Assembly: GCA_030531025.1 (NCBI GenBank)
Contig: JAUMTV010000046.1
Location: 1 to 24,980 of the forward strand
Length of the DNA: 24,980 bases
Reading direction: 5' to 3'
From: Turicibacter sp.
Lineage (GTDB): Bacteria > Bacillota > Bacilli > MOL361 > Turicibacteraceae
In this document: piece after piece, positions 6,037 through 13,809 of the stretch
How positions within the stretch are numbered: position 1 is the first letter of the stretch
Layout of the letters: each line of letters starts with the position of its first letter
Made by a program: the position numbers and the translations under genes
Notes under the pieces: generated by a model
The model's input: only the letters and a program-made list of their open reading frames with translations
The model's database searches: none
Told to the model about the DNA's origin: nothing

Positions 6037-7644
6037 ATGGAGTTTAAATTAGATTTAGGTACACTATTAAACGAAAACAGTTTAATTAAAAATACAAAAG
6101 ATAAGATTAAACAAGTTTATAAATCAGATAACAAGCCTTGGGTAATAGGATATAGTGGTGGAAAAGATTCTACCGTTGTCACACAATTAATTTTTGAAAC
6201 CTTAAGTGAAATGGATAAAGATGAGTTGAAAAAACCTGTCTATATTATTTCATCAGATACTTTAGTAGAGACACCTATAGTTGTTGCTAAAACTATCTCT
6301 ACGTTAAATTTAATTGATAAAAGAGCGAAAGAATTAAATTTACCGATTACGACCCACTTAATTCGTCCCCAGGCTTCAAAATCATTCTGGTCTATTCTGA
6401 TTGGAAGAGGATATCCCACACCAAATCAAACATTTCGTTGGTGTACCGATCGTTTAAAAATCGAGCCAGCAAATCGTTTTATTATGGATAAGGTTTCAGA
6501 ATTTGGAGAAGTTATAATGGTTCTTGGAGTAAGAGATGGAGAAAGTAACTCTCGTGATCGAGTTCTTGAATCACACACAGTTGATGGAAAGGATTTAATG
6601 AGCCACACGACATTATCTAATGCTTATGTCTTTGCACCTATTAGACCTTTTACTATTGATGATGTTTGGAATTACTTATTAAATCATCCTTCTCCATGGG
6701 GCGGAGATAACTATGAGTTATTCAAGTTATATGCTGATTCAAATTCAAATGAGTGTCCATTGATTGTTGATGAAAATATCAAACAAAGTGCCGGATCGTG
6801 TGGGAATAGTCGTTTCGGATGCTGGACTTGTACGGTTGTCAACGAAGATAAAGCGTTAACTGGCTTTATCGAAAATGGTGAAGAGTGGTTACGTCCGTTG
6901 TTACAATATCGTAACTGGCTATATGGTATTCGTGACCAACGTCATATGCGAATGAAGCGTCGTATGAATGGACAAATGTATTTTTTAGATTTGAAAACTG
7001 ATAAAAATGATAATATTGTCATTGATAAAAAGGGAAAAAGAGAAAAATTAACGATTACAAGAAATAGTGATATTGGGATAGGTAGCGACTCACAGGAATA
7101 TTTATTTATGACTATTCCACAATTAAAAGAATATGTAAAAGTTAATAATATTGATCTTTCAAGCGGAGAAGATCCGAATATTATTGTTATCATGGGGCAA
7201 GATGAACAAGGTAAAGATTGTTATGGGATTTTAGGTACAGGACCATTTACACTAGAAGCGCGAAAAGAGATGCTAAAGCGATTATTAATGATTCAACGTG
7301 ACTTTAAATTACCTAATGGAGACCCTTATGAGTTAATTAGTGTTGAAGAATTAAAGGAAATCAGAAAGTATTGGTTAAAAGAAGGAGATTGGTTAGATTC
7401 ACTTCCTAAAATATATCATGAAATTTTAGATAATTCTATTCAATGGGAAACTGATAATAAACCACTTTATTCTGAAAGTGATTTGAAAAAATTAGAACAA
7501 ATTTGTCATTCAACAGATACAGATTATAATCTTTTTATGAAGTTATTAATGCAAGAAAAGAAATATAGGGGATTTAAAATCCGAAAAAATGTTCAACAAG
7601 AAATAGATAAGACAATGAAACAAGATTTTATTCATTTCTCATAA
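6037..7644 (+). CDS. dndC: DNA phosphorothioation protein DndC (PP-loop, Fe-S)
   Basis: DndC is the PAPS-reductase-like enzyme that binds ATP and takes part in placing sulfur into the DNA backbone. The 535-aa protein has the PP-loop ATP motif SGGKDS at residues 40-45. Four cysteines fit the 4Fe-4S site: C136 in FRWCTDRLKI, then C255, C262 and C265 in SCGNSRFGCWTC. The REGV-like segment MVLGVRDGESNSRDR (161-175) is also typical. Its start follows GAGGTGA. It opens the operon dndC-dndD-dndE-dndA; 15 nt separate it from dndD. Length and all key residues are normal, so the enzyme should be active. Confidence 0.97.
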   Translation: MEFKLDLGTLLNENSLIKNTKDKIKQVYKSDNKPWVIGYSGGKDSTVVTQLIFETLSEMDKDELKKPVYIISSDTLVETPIVVAKTISTLNLIDKRAKELNLPITTHLIRPQASKSFWSILIGRGYPTPNQTFRWCTDRLKIEPANRFIMDKVSEFGEVIMVLGVRDGESNSRDRVLESHTVDGKDLMSHTTLSNAYVFAPIRPFTIDDVWNYLLNHPSPWGGDNYELFKLYADSNSNECPLIVDENIKQSAGSCGNSRFGCWTCTVVNEDKALTGFIENGEEWLRPLLQYRNWLYGIRDQRHMRMKRRMNGQMYFLDLKTDKNDNIVIDKKGKREKLTITRNSDIGIGSDSQEYLFMTIPQLKEYVKVNNIDLSSGEDPNIIVIMGQDEQGKDCYGILGTGPFTLEARKEMLKRLLMIQRDFKLPNGDPYELISVEELKEIRKYWLKEGDWLDSLPKIYHEILDNSIQWETDNKPLYSESDLKKLEQICHSTDTDYNLFMKLLMQEKKYRGFKIRKNVQQEIDKTMKQDFIHFS

Positions 7645-7659
7645 AATACGGAGGTAATG

Positions 7660-9585
7660 ATGAAGGTAAACTATATAGTTCTGGAAAATATCGGACCATA
7701 TATCAATCGAAATCAATTTGATTTTGAAACTGATGAGTCAAAAAATATTATTTTAATTGGTGGTAAGAATGGTGCGGGAAAAACAACCTTGTTGAACTCA
7801 ATTAAAATAGCTTTATTTGGTTGCTATGCCTTAGGTCTGAAAACAGAAAGTACGACCTATTATAACTATTTGAAAAAGTTATTTAACGATAGAGAATTAT
7901 TAAAAGAGGATTCAAAGTTTGGTTTAGAAGTAGAATTTGATTTTATTCAAGATTATGAAAAAGCAACTTATAAAATAATTAGAACATGGGAATCAACGGA
8001 TAACTTTTTTGAAAAAGTGATTATTTTAAAAAATGGATCTCAATTAACAGATAGTGAATTTGAGGAGTTTAATGAGGAGTTTAGAAGTTTATTTTCACCA
8101 AAACTTCTAGATGCACTTTTATTTGATGGAGAAGAAGTAGCAAAATATTTTGCAGATAATTTAATTAATGAATATTTACAAGAGTTATTTACTAATCTTT
8201 TAAATCTAGATTTATTAGATAACTTAGACAGTGATTTACTTCAATATTTAAATAAGGTTCAACAGAACCAGCAAGATTCAAGTGATTTTATTTTATATAA
8301 GAACAAAGAGCAGAATTTAAAAAGATTAGAAGATGAAAAGAAATCTATTGAAAGACATTTAGATAAATTACAAAATAAAATTAATGATAATCAATTAGAA
8401 ATTTCACACATAGAACGTACCTTTAAAAATCATGGTGGTTTAACGGAGAGTGGAAAAACTCAATATCTTTTAGAACTTAGTCAGTTAGAAAAAAGTCGTG
8501 AAGAATCAAATAATGAAGTTAAATTTTTCTTAGAAAACTTATATCCTTTTGCGTTAAATAAACAATTACTCCAACAGATTAAGGATCAAATTTCACTCGA
8601 AAAACCAATCAAATTTATAAATCAACTCAATGAATTAACAGCTTTCCTTGATGGAAATTTAGATTTAGAAATAAAAAAAATTCAACACTACTTAAAAGAT
8701 CTACAAAACGGTTCAAACACACCAATCCATAATTGTTTGGAAGTTGAAAACTTAGATATTGATTATATTTTGAATCAAGTTTCTGAATCAAATATTAATA
8801 AGTATCAACAAACATATCAGAGTTATTTATCAAGTCTAACTCAAATTCAAGAGATTAAAAAGATTATTGAAAAAAATGAAAGTACCAAGGAGTTAGCTTC
8901 TTTATTAGAAAAGAAGGATAGTTTAATTGAAGAAAATCAATTATTAGATCATGAACTTTTATTATCAAAGAATAAGTTAGATGAATTAAATTCGGTGCTA
9001 ACTAAAGAGTTAAATCAATTTGAGCAATTAAAATTGAGTGTTGAAAATAAAAATAAAGAAACTAACAGTATTAATATTGTAGAAAATATTTTGAAAACGA
9101 AAGATCGATTTAAAAAATATTTATTAGAGAATAAACTAAAAGAAATTGAGGAATTGGCAACGAATATTTTCCTTCAAGTTAATAGAAAAGAAAATTATAT
9201 TTCATCGATACAAATTGATCAAGACACTTTTGAATTGAAAATTATGACGCCTGATGGGGTATTTAAAAACGCTGAAAAATTTTCTGCTGGAGAGCGTCAA
9301 CTGTTATTTGCTTCAATTTTAATGGCGATTATAAAATTAACAGAACTTCAGTCAATGATGGTTTTTGATACACCATTAGCAAGGCTTGACAAAGAACATA
9401 GTTATTCCTTTGTAAATTCAATTATCAAAAATGCTGGAAAACAAGTATTAATTCTTTCAACTGATGATGAAATTATTGGAGATTTATATCAATCTTTAAA
9501 ATCTCAAATTTCAAAAGAATATACATTAGATTATGATGAAAAAAATAATAGAACCTTTATACAAGCAGGTTATTTCATAGATTGA
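7660..9585 (+). CDS. dndD: DNA phosphorothioation protein DndD (SMC-like ATPase)
   Basis: DndD is an SMC/Rad50-like ATPase of the Dnd complex, thought to open or shape DNA during sulfur insertion. The protein has Walker A GGKNGAGKT near residue 35, a long helical, Lys/Glu/Gln-rich middle (about 200-500) that predicts an antiparallel coiled coil, the ABC signature FSAGERQ near 542, and Walker B MMVFDTP with D-loop LARLD near 567-578. No CxxC hook of Rad50 type is seen in the coiled coil. Two ATGs lie together; the second, at 7660, is better spaced from GGAGG (7650-7654), while the first, at 7657, would add one Met. Confidence 0.96.
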   Translation: MKVNYIVLENIGPYINRNQFDFETDESKNIILIGGKNGAGKTTLLNSIKIALFGCYALGLKTESTTYYNYLKKLFNDRELLKEDSKFGLEVEFDFIQDYEKATYKIIRTWESTDNFFEKVIILKNGSQLTDSEFEEFNEEFRSLFSPKLLDALLFDGEEVAKYFADNLINEYLQELFTNLLNLDLLDNLDSDLLQYLNKVQQNQQDSSDFILYKNKEQNLKRLEDEKKSIERHLDKLQNKINDNQLEISHIERTFKNHGGLTESGKTQYLLELSQLEKSREESNNEVKFFLENLYPFALNKQLLQQIKDQISLEKPIKFINQLNELTAFLDGNLDLEIKKIQHYLKDLQNGSNTPIHNCLEVENLDIDYILNQVSESNINKYQQTYQSYLSSLTQIQEIKKIIEKNESTKELASLLEKKDSLIEENQLLDHELLLSKNKLDELNSVLTKELNQFEQLKLSVENKNKETNSINIVENILKTKDRFKKYLLENKLKEIEELATNIFLQVNRKENYISSIQIDQDTFELKIMTPDGVFKNAEKFSAGERQLLFASILMAIIKLTELQSMMVFDTPLARLDKEHSYSFVNSIIKNAGKQVLILSTDDEIIGDLYQSLKSQISKEYTLDYDEKNNRTFIQAGYFID

Positions 9586-9599
9586 TTAGGTGATAAAAA

Positions 9600-9989
9600 G
9601 TGATAAATACTCGTTTAAGAACTTCAAAAAAAACAGAACAACATTTAGAAGAATTACAAAAGGTTCTTGGTTTAAGTACAAAGGCCGCTATTGCTAGAAT
9701 AGCCATTGGACTTTCATTAAATTCTAATAATAATCCATTAGAAGATACTCGATTCAATAGTCAAGATCAAACAGGATTTGAATTTCAAAGACATACATTA
9801 TTTGGTGAATATGATGCACTATATAAAGCGATGATCACGCAAACATTAGGGAAACAACTTAGTGATGAAGAGTTTTTTCCAAGAGCAGTGTATTGCCATT
9901 TAGAGCAAGGGGTATATTTATTATTTTCAGAATATAAACATCATGGAAATCGATCTAAATTGTATACATACCTATTAAATCAATGCTAA
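9600..9989 (+). CDS. dndE: DNA phosphorothioation protein DndE
   Basis: DndE is a small protein of the phosphorothioation complex known to form oligomers and bind nicked DNA. The 129-aa product has the family's basic N-terminus (NTRLRTSKKTEQHLEELQ) followed by GLSTKAAIARIAIGLSLN, a ribbon-helix-helix-like region, and a C-terminal LYTYLLNQC. It starts at GTG after AGGTGA with six spacer bases and lies 14 nt after dndD. The position and length are as expected for dndE. Confidence 0.93.
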   Translation: MINTRLRTSKKTEQHLEELQKVLGLSTKAAIARIAIGLSLNSNNNPLEDTRFNSQDQTGFEFQRHTLFGEYDALYKAMITQTLGKQLSDEEFFPRAVYCHLEQGVYLLFSEYKHHGNRSKLYTYLLNQC

Positions 9990-10002
9990 GGTGGGATACC
10001 CA

Positions 10003-11127
10003 ATGATATATTTTGATAATGCTGCAACTACTAAAATTCATTCCGAAGTAGTGGAAGTAATGTTACCCTATTTGGAAGAGAATTACGGAAATCCAACAAG
10101 TAAATACTACCCTCTAGCTAGCGATGCTGAGCAGGCTATAAAAAAGGCTACTAATAAAATTGCAGAACTTCTGAAGGTCTCATCAGATGAAATAATATAT
10201 ACAAGTGGTGCAACTGAAAGTAATAATATGATTATTAAAGGGATTGCTTTTTCTCACCTAAGAGAAGGTGGTCATTTTATTACTACTAAAGTGGAGCATA
10301 GTAGTGTTTTAAAAACATATCAATTTTTAGAAACACTAGGTTTTGAGGTAACTTATTTAGATGTTGATAAATGGGGAAGAATTAGTATAGCTGATTTATT
10401 AGAAGCCATGAGACCAACAACCTTGCTATGTTCAATTATTTGGGCCAATAATGAAGTAGGTTCACTAAATGATATCAAGCAAATTTCTGATCTATGCCTT
10501 TCATCAGGTGCACCTTTACATGTAGATGCGACACAAGCGATAGGAAAATATAAGTTTACACTTGATGATTATCCTGGTATTAAGTTTTTAACAGGTTCAG
10601 GACATAAAATTTATGGGCCAAAAGGTATAGGCTTTTCAATTATTAAAAAAGATATTGATGGCGTTTCCCCATATTTAACTCCGTTAATTCATGGTGGAGG
10701 GCAGCAAAATAATTATCGAAGTGGAACACTTCCAGTTTATTTAATTGTAGGACTAGCGCAGGCATTAGAACATGTTATGAATAATATAGACAACAATATA
10801 GAATATTTAAGAATGTTAGAAGAAAATTTCATAACACAAGTAAAACAGGTCTTCGGACAAGCAGTGCATATAAACTCTGATCAAAATAATAAAATCTATG
10901 GATTAGTGAATCTACAGATTAAAGGTGTTAATAATGAATTGCTTTTAAAGAAGCTATCAAAGTATATAGCAGCATCAACAGGCTCAGCATGTAGTTTAAG
11001 TGAACCAAGTCATGTTTTAACAGCTATGGGATACACATTAGATGAAATAAGAAACTCAATTCGCTTTTCTTTTTCCATTCATAATACTGTAGAAGAAATT
11101 GAACAGTTTATTTCAATTTTTAAATAA
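10003..11127 (+). CDS. dndA: Cysteine desulfurase DndA (IscS/NifS-like)
   Basis: DndA takes sulfur from L-cysteine with pyridoxal phosphate and hands it to the Dnd machinery, also helping to build the DndC Fe-S cluster. From the ATG at 10003 the protein begins MIYFDNAATT, the usual start of this family, and AAGGTGGG stands seven bases upstream; a GTG at 9991 would add four residues and lacks a ribosome site. PLP contacts are visible: H99 in KVEHSS, D174 region in LHVDATQAIG, and K202 in GSGHKIYGPKG. The sulfur-carrying Cys is C330 in STGSACSLSEPSH. It is the last gene of the operon, which differs from the common order in which dndA lies apart or first. Confidence 0.95.
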   Translation: MIYFDNAATTKIHSEVVEVMLPYLEENYGNPTSKYYPLASDAEQAIKKATNKIAELLKVSSDEIIYTSGATESNNMIIKGIAFSHLREGGHFITTKVEHSSVLKTYQFLETLGFEVTYLDVDKWGRISIADLLEAMRPTTLLCSIIWANNEVGSLNDIKQISDLCLSSGAPLHVDATQAIGKYKFTLDDYPGIKFLTGSGHKIYGPKGIGFSIIKKDIDGVSPYLTPLIHGGGQQNNYRSGTLPVYLIVGLAQALEHVMNNIDNNIEYLRMLEENFITQVKQVFGQAVHINSDQNNKIYGLVNLQIKGVNNELLLKKLSKYIAASTGSACSLSEPSHVLTAMGYTLDEIRNSIRFSFSIHNTVEEIEQFISIFK

Positions 11128-11129
11128 AG

Positions 11130-11184
11130 CTTACAAAGAAGATCATCTGAATTTAAGTAGATTTAGGTGATCTTTTTTTGTAAG
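11130..11184 (+). terminator. Terminator of the dndCDEA operon
   Basis: The arms 11130-11149 and 11164-11184 form a long stem with a run of seven T in its 3' arm. It should separate the modification operon from the restriction operon. Confidence 0.8.
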
Positions 11185-11278
11185 AGGAATGGCTTTTGTC
11201 TTGTTATTAATTTAAAATTTTAAGATTAATTGTAACGCTTCATATATTTTAGTTAAACCATATTTTTTATAAAGTGCT

Positions 11279-11286
11279 TTTTTATT
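11279..11286. repeat. 8-bp target duplication TTTTTATT, left of IS66 element
   Basis: Identical to 13685-13692. Eight bases is the duplication size of the IS66 family. Confidence 0.85.
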
Positions 11287-11314
11287 GTAAGCACGTAATA
11301 TAAACATGTCTATT

Positions 11315-11365
11315 TTGACCTCCATCTTTGAGCTATACTGTAGCTATCAAAGATTAGGAGGTCAA
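11315..11365 (+). promoter_or_regulatory. Hairpin that hides the tnpA ribosome site
   Basis: TTGACCTCC (11315-11323) pairs with GGAGGTCAA (11357-11365), ATCTTTGA with TCAAAGAT, and GCTA with TAGC around a 5-nt loop. The 3' arm contains the AGGAGG of tnpA, so a transcript that reads in from outside would have its ribosome site blocked. This is a known way for insertion sequences to limit transposase made from passing transcription. Confidence 0.55.
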
Positions 11366-11371
11366 TTTTTT

Positions 11372-11566
11372 ATGAAAGAAAATCCGATTATAGTTCCAGT
11401 CGCATTAAGTGACTCTCATGTAAAATCTCCTTCAGTCTCTTCGAATAGTAAGGATACGCCTGTTTGTCACTTTAAAATTAAAGATGCTGAAGTAACCTTT
11501 TATAATGGTTTGAATAAGCATATCTTACATGCGGTTTTAGCGGAGATGTCTAAGTATGCTCGTTAA
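11372..11566 (+). CDS. tnpA: IS66-family accessory protein TnpA (64 aa)
   Basis: This small first gene of the IS66 element starts at ATG 11372, behind AGGAGG (11356-11361); the frame is open further upstream but only this ATG has a ribosome site. The C-terminus (ITFYNGLNKHILHAVLAEM-like) matches the region of IS66 OrfA that normally reads YNGLDEHILRAVI. It is short for the family, lacking the longer N-terminal part. It overlaps tnpB by about 11 bases, as usual. It is expressed with tnpB, which is broken. Confidence 0.7.
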   Translation: MKENPIIVPVALSDSHVKSPSVSSNSKDTPVCHFKIKDAEVTFYNGLNKHILHAVLAEMSKYAR

Positions 11567-11912
11567 TTTCACAACCGTTCAAAATATCTTTATTGTCTGT
11601 GGCCACACCGATATGCGTTGTGGGATTGATGGTTTAGCTAATGTCATCACTGATAAATATAATTTAGATTTGTTTCATGATGCCATCTTCTTATTTTGTG
11701 GGAGAAAAAAAGATCGATACAAAGCTCTATACTGGGATCGCGACGGATTTATGTTGTTATATAAGAGAATCGAAAACGGAAATTTACAATAGCCAAAAGA
11801 TCAAGCTGAGGTTAAGAAATTAACGTCTCAAGAACTCCGTTGGCTATTAGAAGGTCTCTCTATTCAACAACCAAAAGCCATTAAACCAGCTAAAGCAGGT
11901 GACTTATATTAA
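11556..11912 (+). pseudogene. tnpB: IS66 accessory gene tnpB with internal stop
   Basis: The product carries the classic IS66 OrfB pattern: GHTDMRCGIDGLANVI, FLFCGRKKDRYKALYWDRDGF and LYKRIENGNLQ. At 11790-11792 a TAG stands where the family has a tryptophan (usual text FxWP), and the same frame goes on with PKDQAEVKKLTSQELRWLLEGL to a TAA at 11910-11912. A single TGG to TAG change therefore truncates an otherwise full-length 118-residue protein. Confidence 0.85.
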
Positions 11913-11913
11913 T

Positions 11914-11955
11914 AGAAATAGGAGATTTTCGACAAAAATCTCTTATTTCTATTTT
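11914..11955 (+). terminator. Hairpin with T tail between tnpB and tnpC
   Basis: ATAGAAATAGGAGATTTT pairs with AAAATCTCTTATTTCTAT (one G-U pair) around a short loop and is followed by TTTTC. It probably ends the tnpAB transcript. Confidence 0.6.
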
Positions 11956-12019
11956 CATATTTCTGTAGATTAGGTATACTAGTCCTAACGAGAAACCCTT
12001 TTGAAAGTAGGCGAATTTG

Positions 12020-13595
12020 ATGACAGAACTTGAACAACACTTATTCTCACAGGTTAAAGACTTAACAGAACAAAATAAGGGATTATTCGCTCAAAACCAA
12101 GAACTTCTGGAACAAGTTCACCAATTAAATGAACAAATTCAATGCATGACTAAAAAACTATTTGGATCTTCGAGTGAAAAGACTAAAGTAGCTGATGGTC
12201 AAATTTCATTATTTGATTCCAATGATTTTTTGAAGAAACAGAGACAACTGAGGAACAAACCGTCGAAGAGATAACGTATCGACGTAAAAAACAAAAAAGA
12301 AGAAAAGTAGAATTAATCAAAGACTTACCGATTGAGGAAGTTCATTGCCGATTACATGGGGAAGAATGCCGATGTATGAATTGCGGGAACGAAATGAAAA
12401 GGATGGGAAAAAAGATCATTCGTGAAGAGGTATGCTTCGTTCCAGCTCAATTATATAAAAAGCGATACATTAGCTATACTTACGCTTGTGATTGTCATGA
12501 TGAATCCATTGAAGCTAAGCCGATTTGTTGTGCCGAAACACCAAAAGCCCCGATTCAAAGAAGCTTTGCCGGAGCCAGTGTTTTAGCCGAAGTTTTTTAT
12601 CAAAAATTTGTCTTAAGTTTACCGTATTATCGACAGGTAAGCGAGTGGACAAGATATGGATTACGTGTTAGTGATAAAACATTCTCAAATTGGATGATTA
12701 CTGCTTCACATGATGGGTTATTTCCAATTTATGAATTGCTTAGACATGAATTAGTCCAAAATAAGGTCTTACATGCGGATGAAACACCGTATCAAATTTT
12801 AAATCGGATGGATGGTAAACCAGCCACCTCTCAAGCAAGGTTTTGGTTATTTCGAGCGATCAAAAATGCCGAACATCCTGTTGCGTATTACCATGCCGAT
12901 CTGACACGTGAACGTGTCGTAGCAACAACCATCTTAGAAGGATTCAAAGGATATCTTCATTGTGATGGTTATTCGGGATATAAAAATATCCCGAACGTTT
13001 CATTAGTTGGGTGTTAGGCTCATGTCAGAAGAAAATTTTTCGAGGTACCAGGAAATAATGGTAAGGCGAAAAAAGCAGTGAACTACTGCGATCAAATCTT
13101 TAGTTTTGAAAAGACCATTAAAGATTTATCTCCTGAGGAATGTCAAAAATAGCGCCAGCTGATTATCAAACCAGTCATCGAAGAATTTTTCGAATGGCTC
13201 GAATCCTTCTATGTGATGAAAGGGAAACTTCAAACAGCCGTTACGTATGCCTTAAATCAGAAGAGAGAACTTTTACGTTTTTTAGAAGACGGAAATCTTG
13301 AAGCCTCGAATAATCTAGCTGAACAAGCGATTCGTCCTATCGCCATTGGTCGTAAAAATTATCTTTTTTCAACGAGTATAAAAGGTGCGACTGCTAATGT
13401 GATGGATTGAGACAGCCAAGGCAAACGGGGCCACCGCACGATTTATTTCCACCATTGGTGGGGTATGGTCTAAATCCGTCCAAATATTTAAATTATCTTT
13501 TTGAAAAACTACCTAATACGGACTTCATTCGAAATCCAGGCGTATTGGTGGACTTTTTGCTATGGGCAAAAACAGTCCAAGAACTTTGCCAGTAA
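12020..13595 (+). pseudogene. tnpC: IS66 transposase gene tnpC, broken in several places
   Basis: The parts are all recognisable: an N-terminal leucine-rich coiled coil (EQNKGLFAQNQELLEQVHQL), the zinc-like segment CRCMNCGNEM, the central part with HADETPYQIL and DGYSGY, and the C-terminal NLEASNNLAEQAIRPIAIGRKNYLF and PGVLVDFLLWA. The damage is: one base lost in a T run at 12226-12231; TAG at 13015-13017 in place of the usual Trp of GCWAH; TAG at 13150-13152; a frameshift near 13405; and about 37 extra bases at 13430-13466 between ETAKANG and LNPSKYLNYL. The transposase is not functional. Confidence 0.88.
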
Positions 13596-13605
13596 CGATA
13601 TAAAA

Positions 13606-13665
13606 ATAATAGCTACCAACTCTGTACCTTTAGTTTACAGGATTGGTAGCTTTTTTTGTACCCGT
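13606..13665 (+). terminator. Hairpin after tnpC
   Basis: AATAGCTACCAA near 13606 can pair with TTGGTAGC at 13643-13650, followed by seven T. This is a likely terminator near the right end of the IS66 element. Confidence 0.6.
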
Positions 13666-13684
13666 GTTATTATTACGTGCTTAC

Positions 13685-13692
13685 TTTTTATT
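13685..13692. repeat. 8-bp target duplication TTTTTATT, right of IS66 element
   Basis: Identical to 11279-11286 and directly outside the right terminal repeat. Confidence 0.85.
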
Positions 13693-13729
13693 CCTTTTGT
13701 AGACAAGAAATATCAAAAATTTCATTTTG

Positions 13730-13738
13730 TGATATAAT
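13730..13738 (+). promoter_or_regulatory. Extended -10 promoter of the dptFGH operon
   Basis: TGaTATAAT stands about 70 nt before dptF and outside the IS66 element, so the restriction genes keep their own native promoter. No good -35 is present at 17 bp; the extended -10 may make up for this. Confidence 0.5.
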
Positions 13739-13766
13739 TATGTAATATATACAGGAGAGAAATTGT

Positions 13767-13787
13767 ATGAATTTAATATTTTTTTAA
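13767..13787 (+). CDS. Possible six-codon leader peptide before dptF
   Basis: An ATG at 13767, well spaced from AGGAGAG (13753-13759), opens a frame of only six codons, MNLIFF, ending in TAA. The ribosome site is as good as that of dptF itself. It could be a translated leader or a site where ribosomes load before dptF, or it may be chance. Confidence 0.25.
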   Translation: MNLIFF

Positions 13788-13809
13788 TATAGGAAAGGAT
13801 GATATAAAA

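Larger units (their letters stand above)
11287..13684 (+). mobile_element. IS66-family insertion sequence, 2398 bp, decayed
   Basis: The ends carry matching inverted repeats beginning GTAAGCACGTAAT (11287 on the plus strand, 13684 on the minus strand) and are flanked by a perfect 8-bp duplication. Inside are the three IS66 genes in normal order: tnpA-like, tnpB-like and the large tnpC transposase. tnpB has a nonsense mutation and tnpC has several, so the element cannot move on its own. It sits in the gap between dndA and dptF and interrupts no gene. Confidence 0.92.

Noticed and set aside
6426..7193. Minus-strand frames inside dndC
   Set aside because: They run opposite to a well-supported enzyme gene and have no ribosome sites or recognisable content; the same holds for the minus-strand frames within dptF, dptG and dptH.
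12226..12231. T run in tnpC as a programmed frameshift
   Set aside because: IS66 tnpC is normally one frame, and several further stops and a 37-bp insertion downstream show plain decay.
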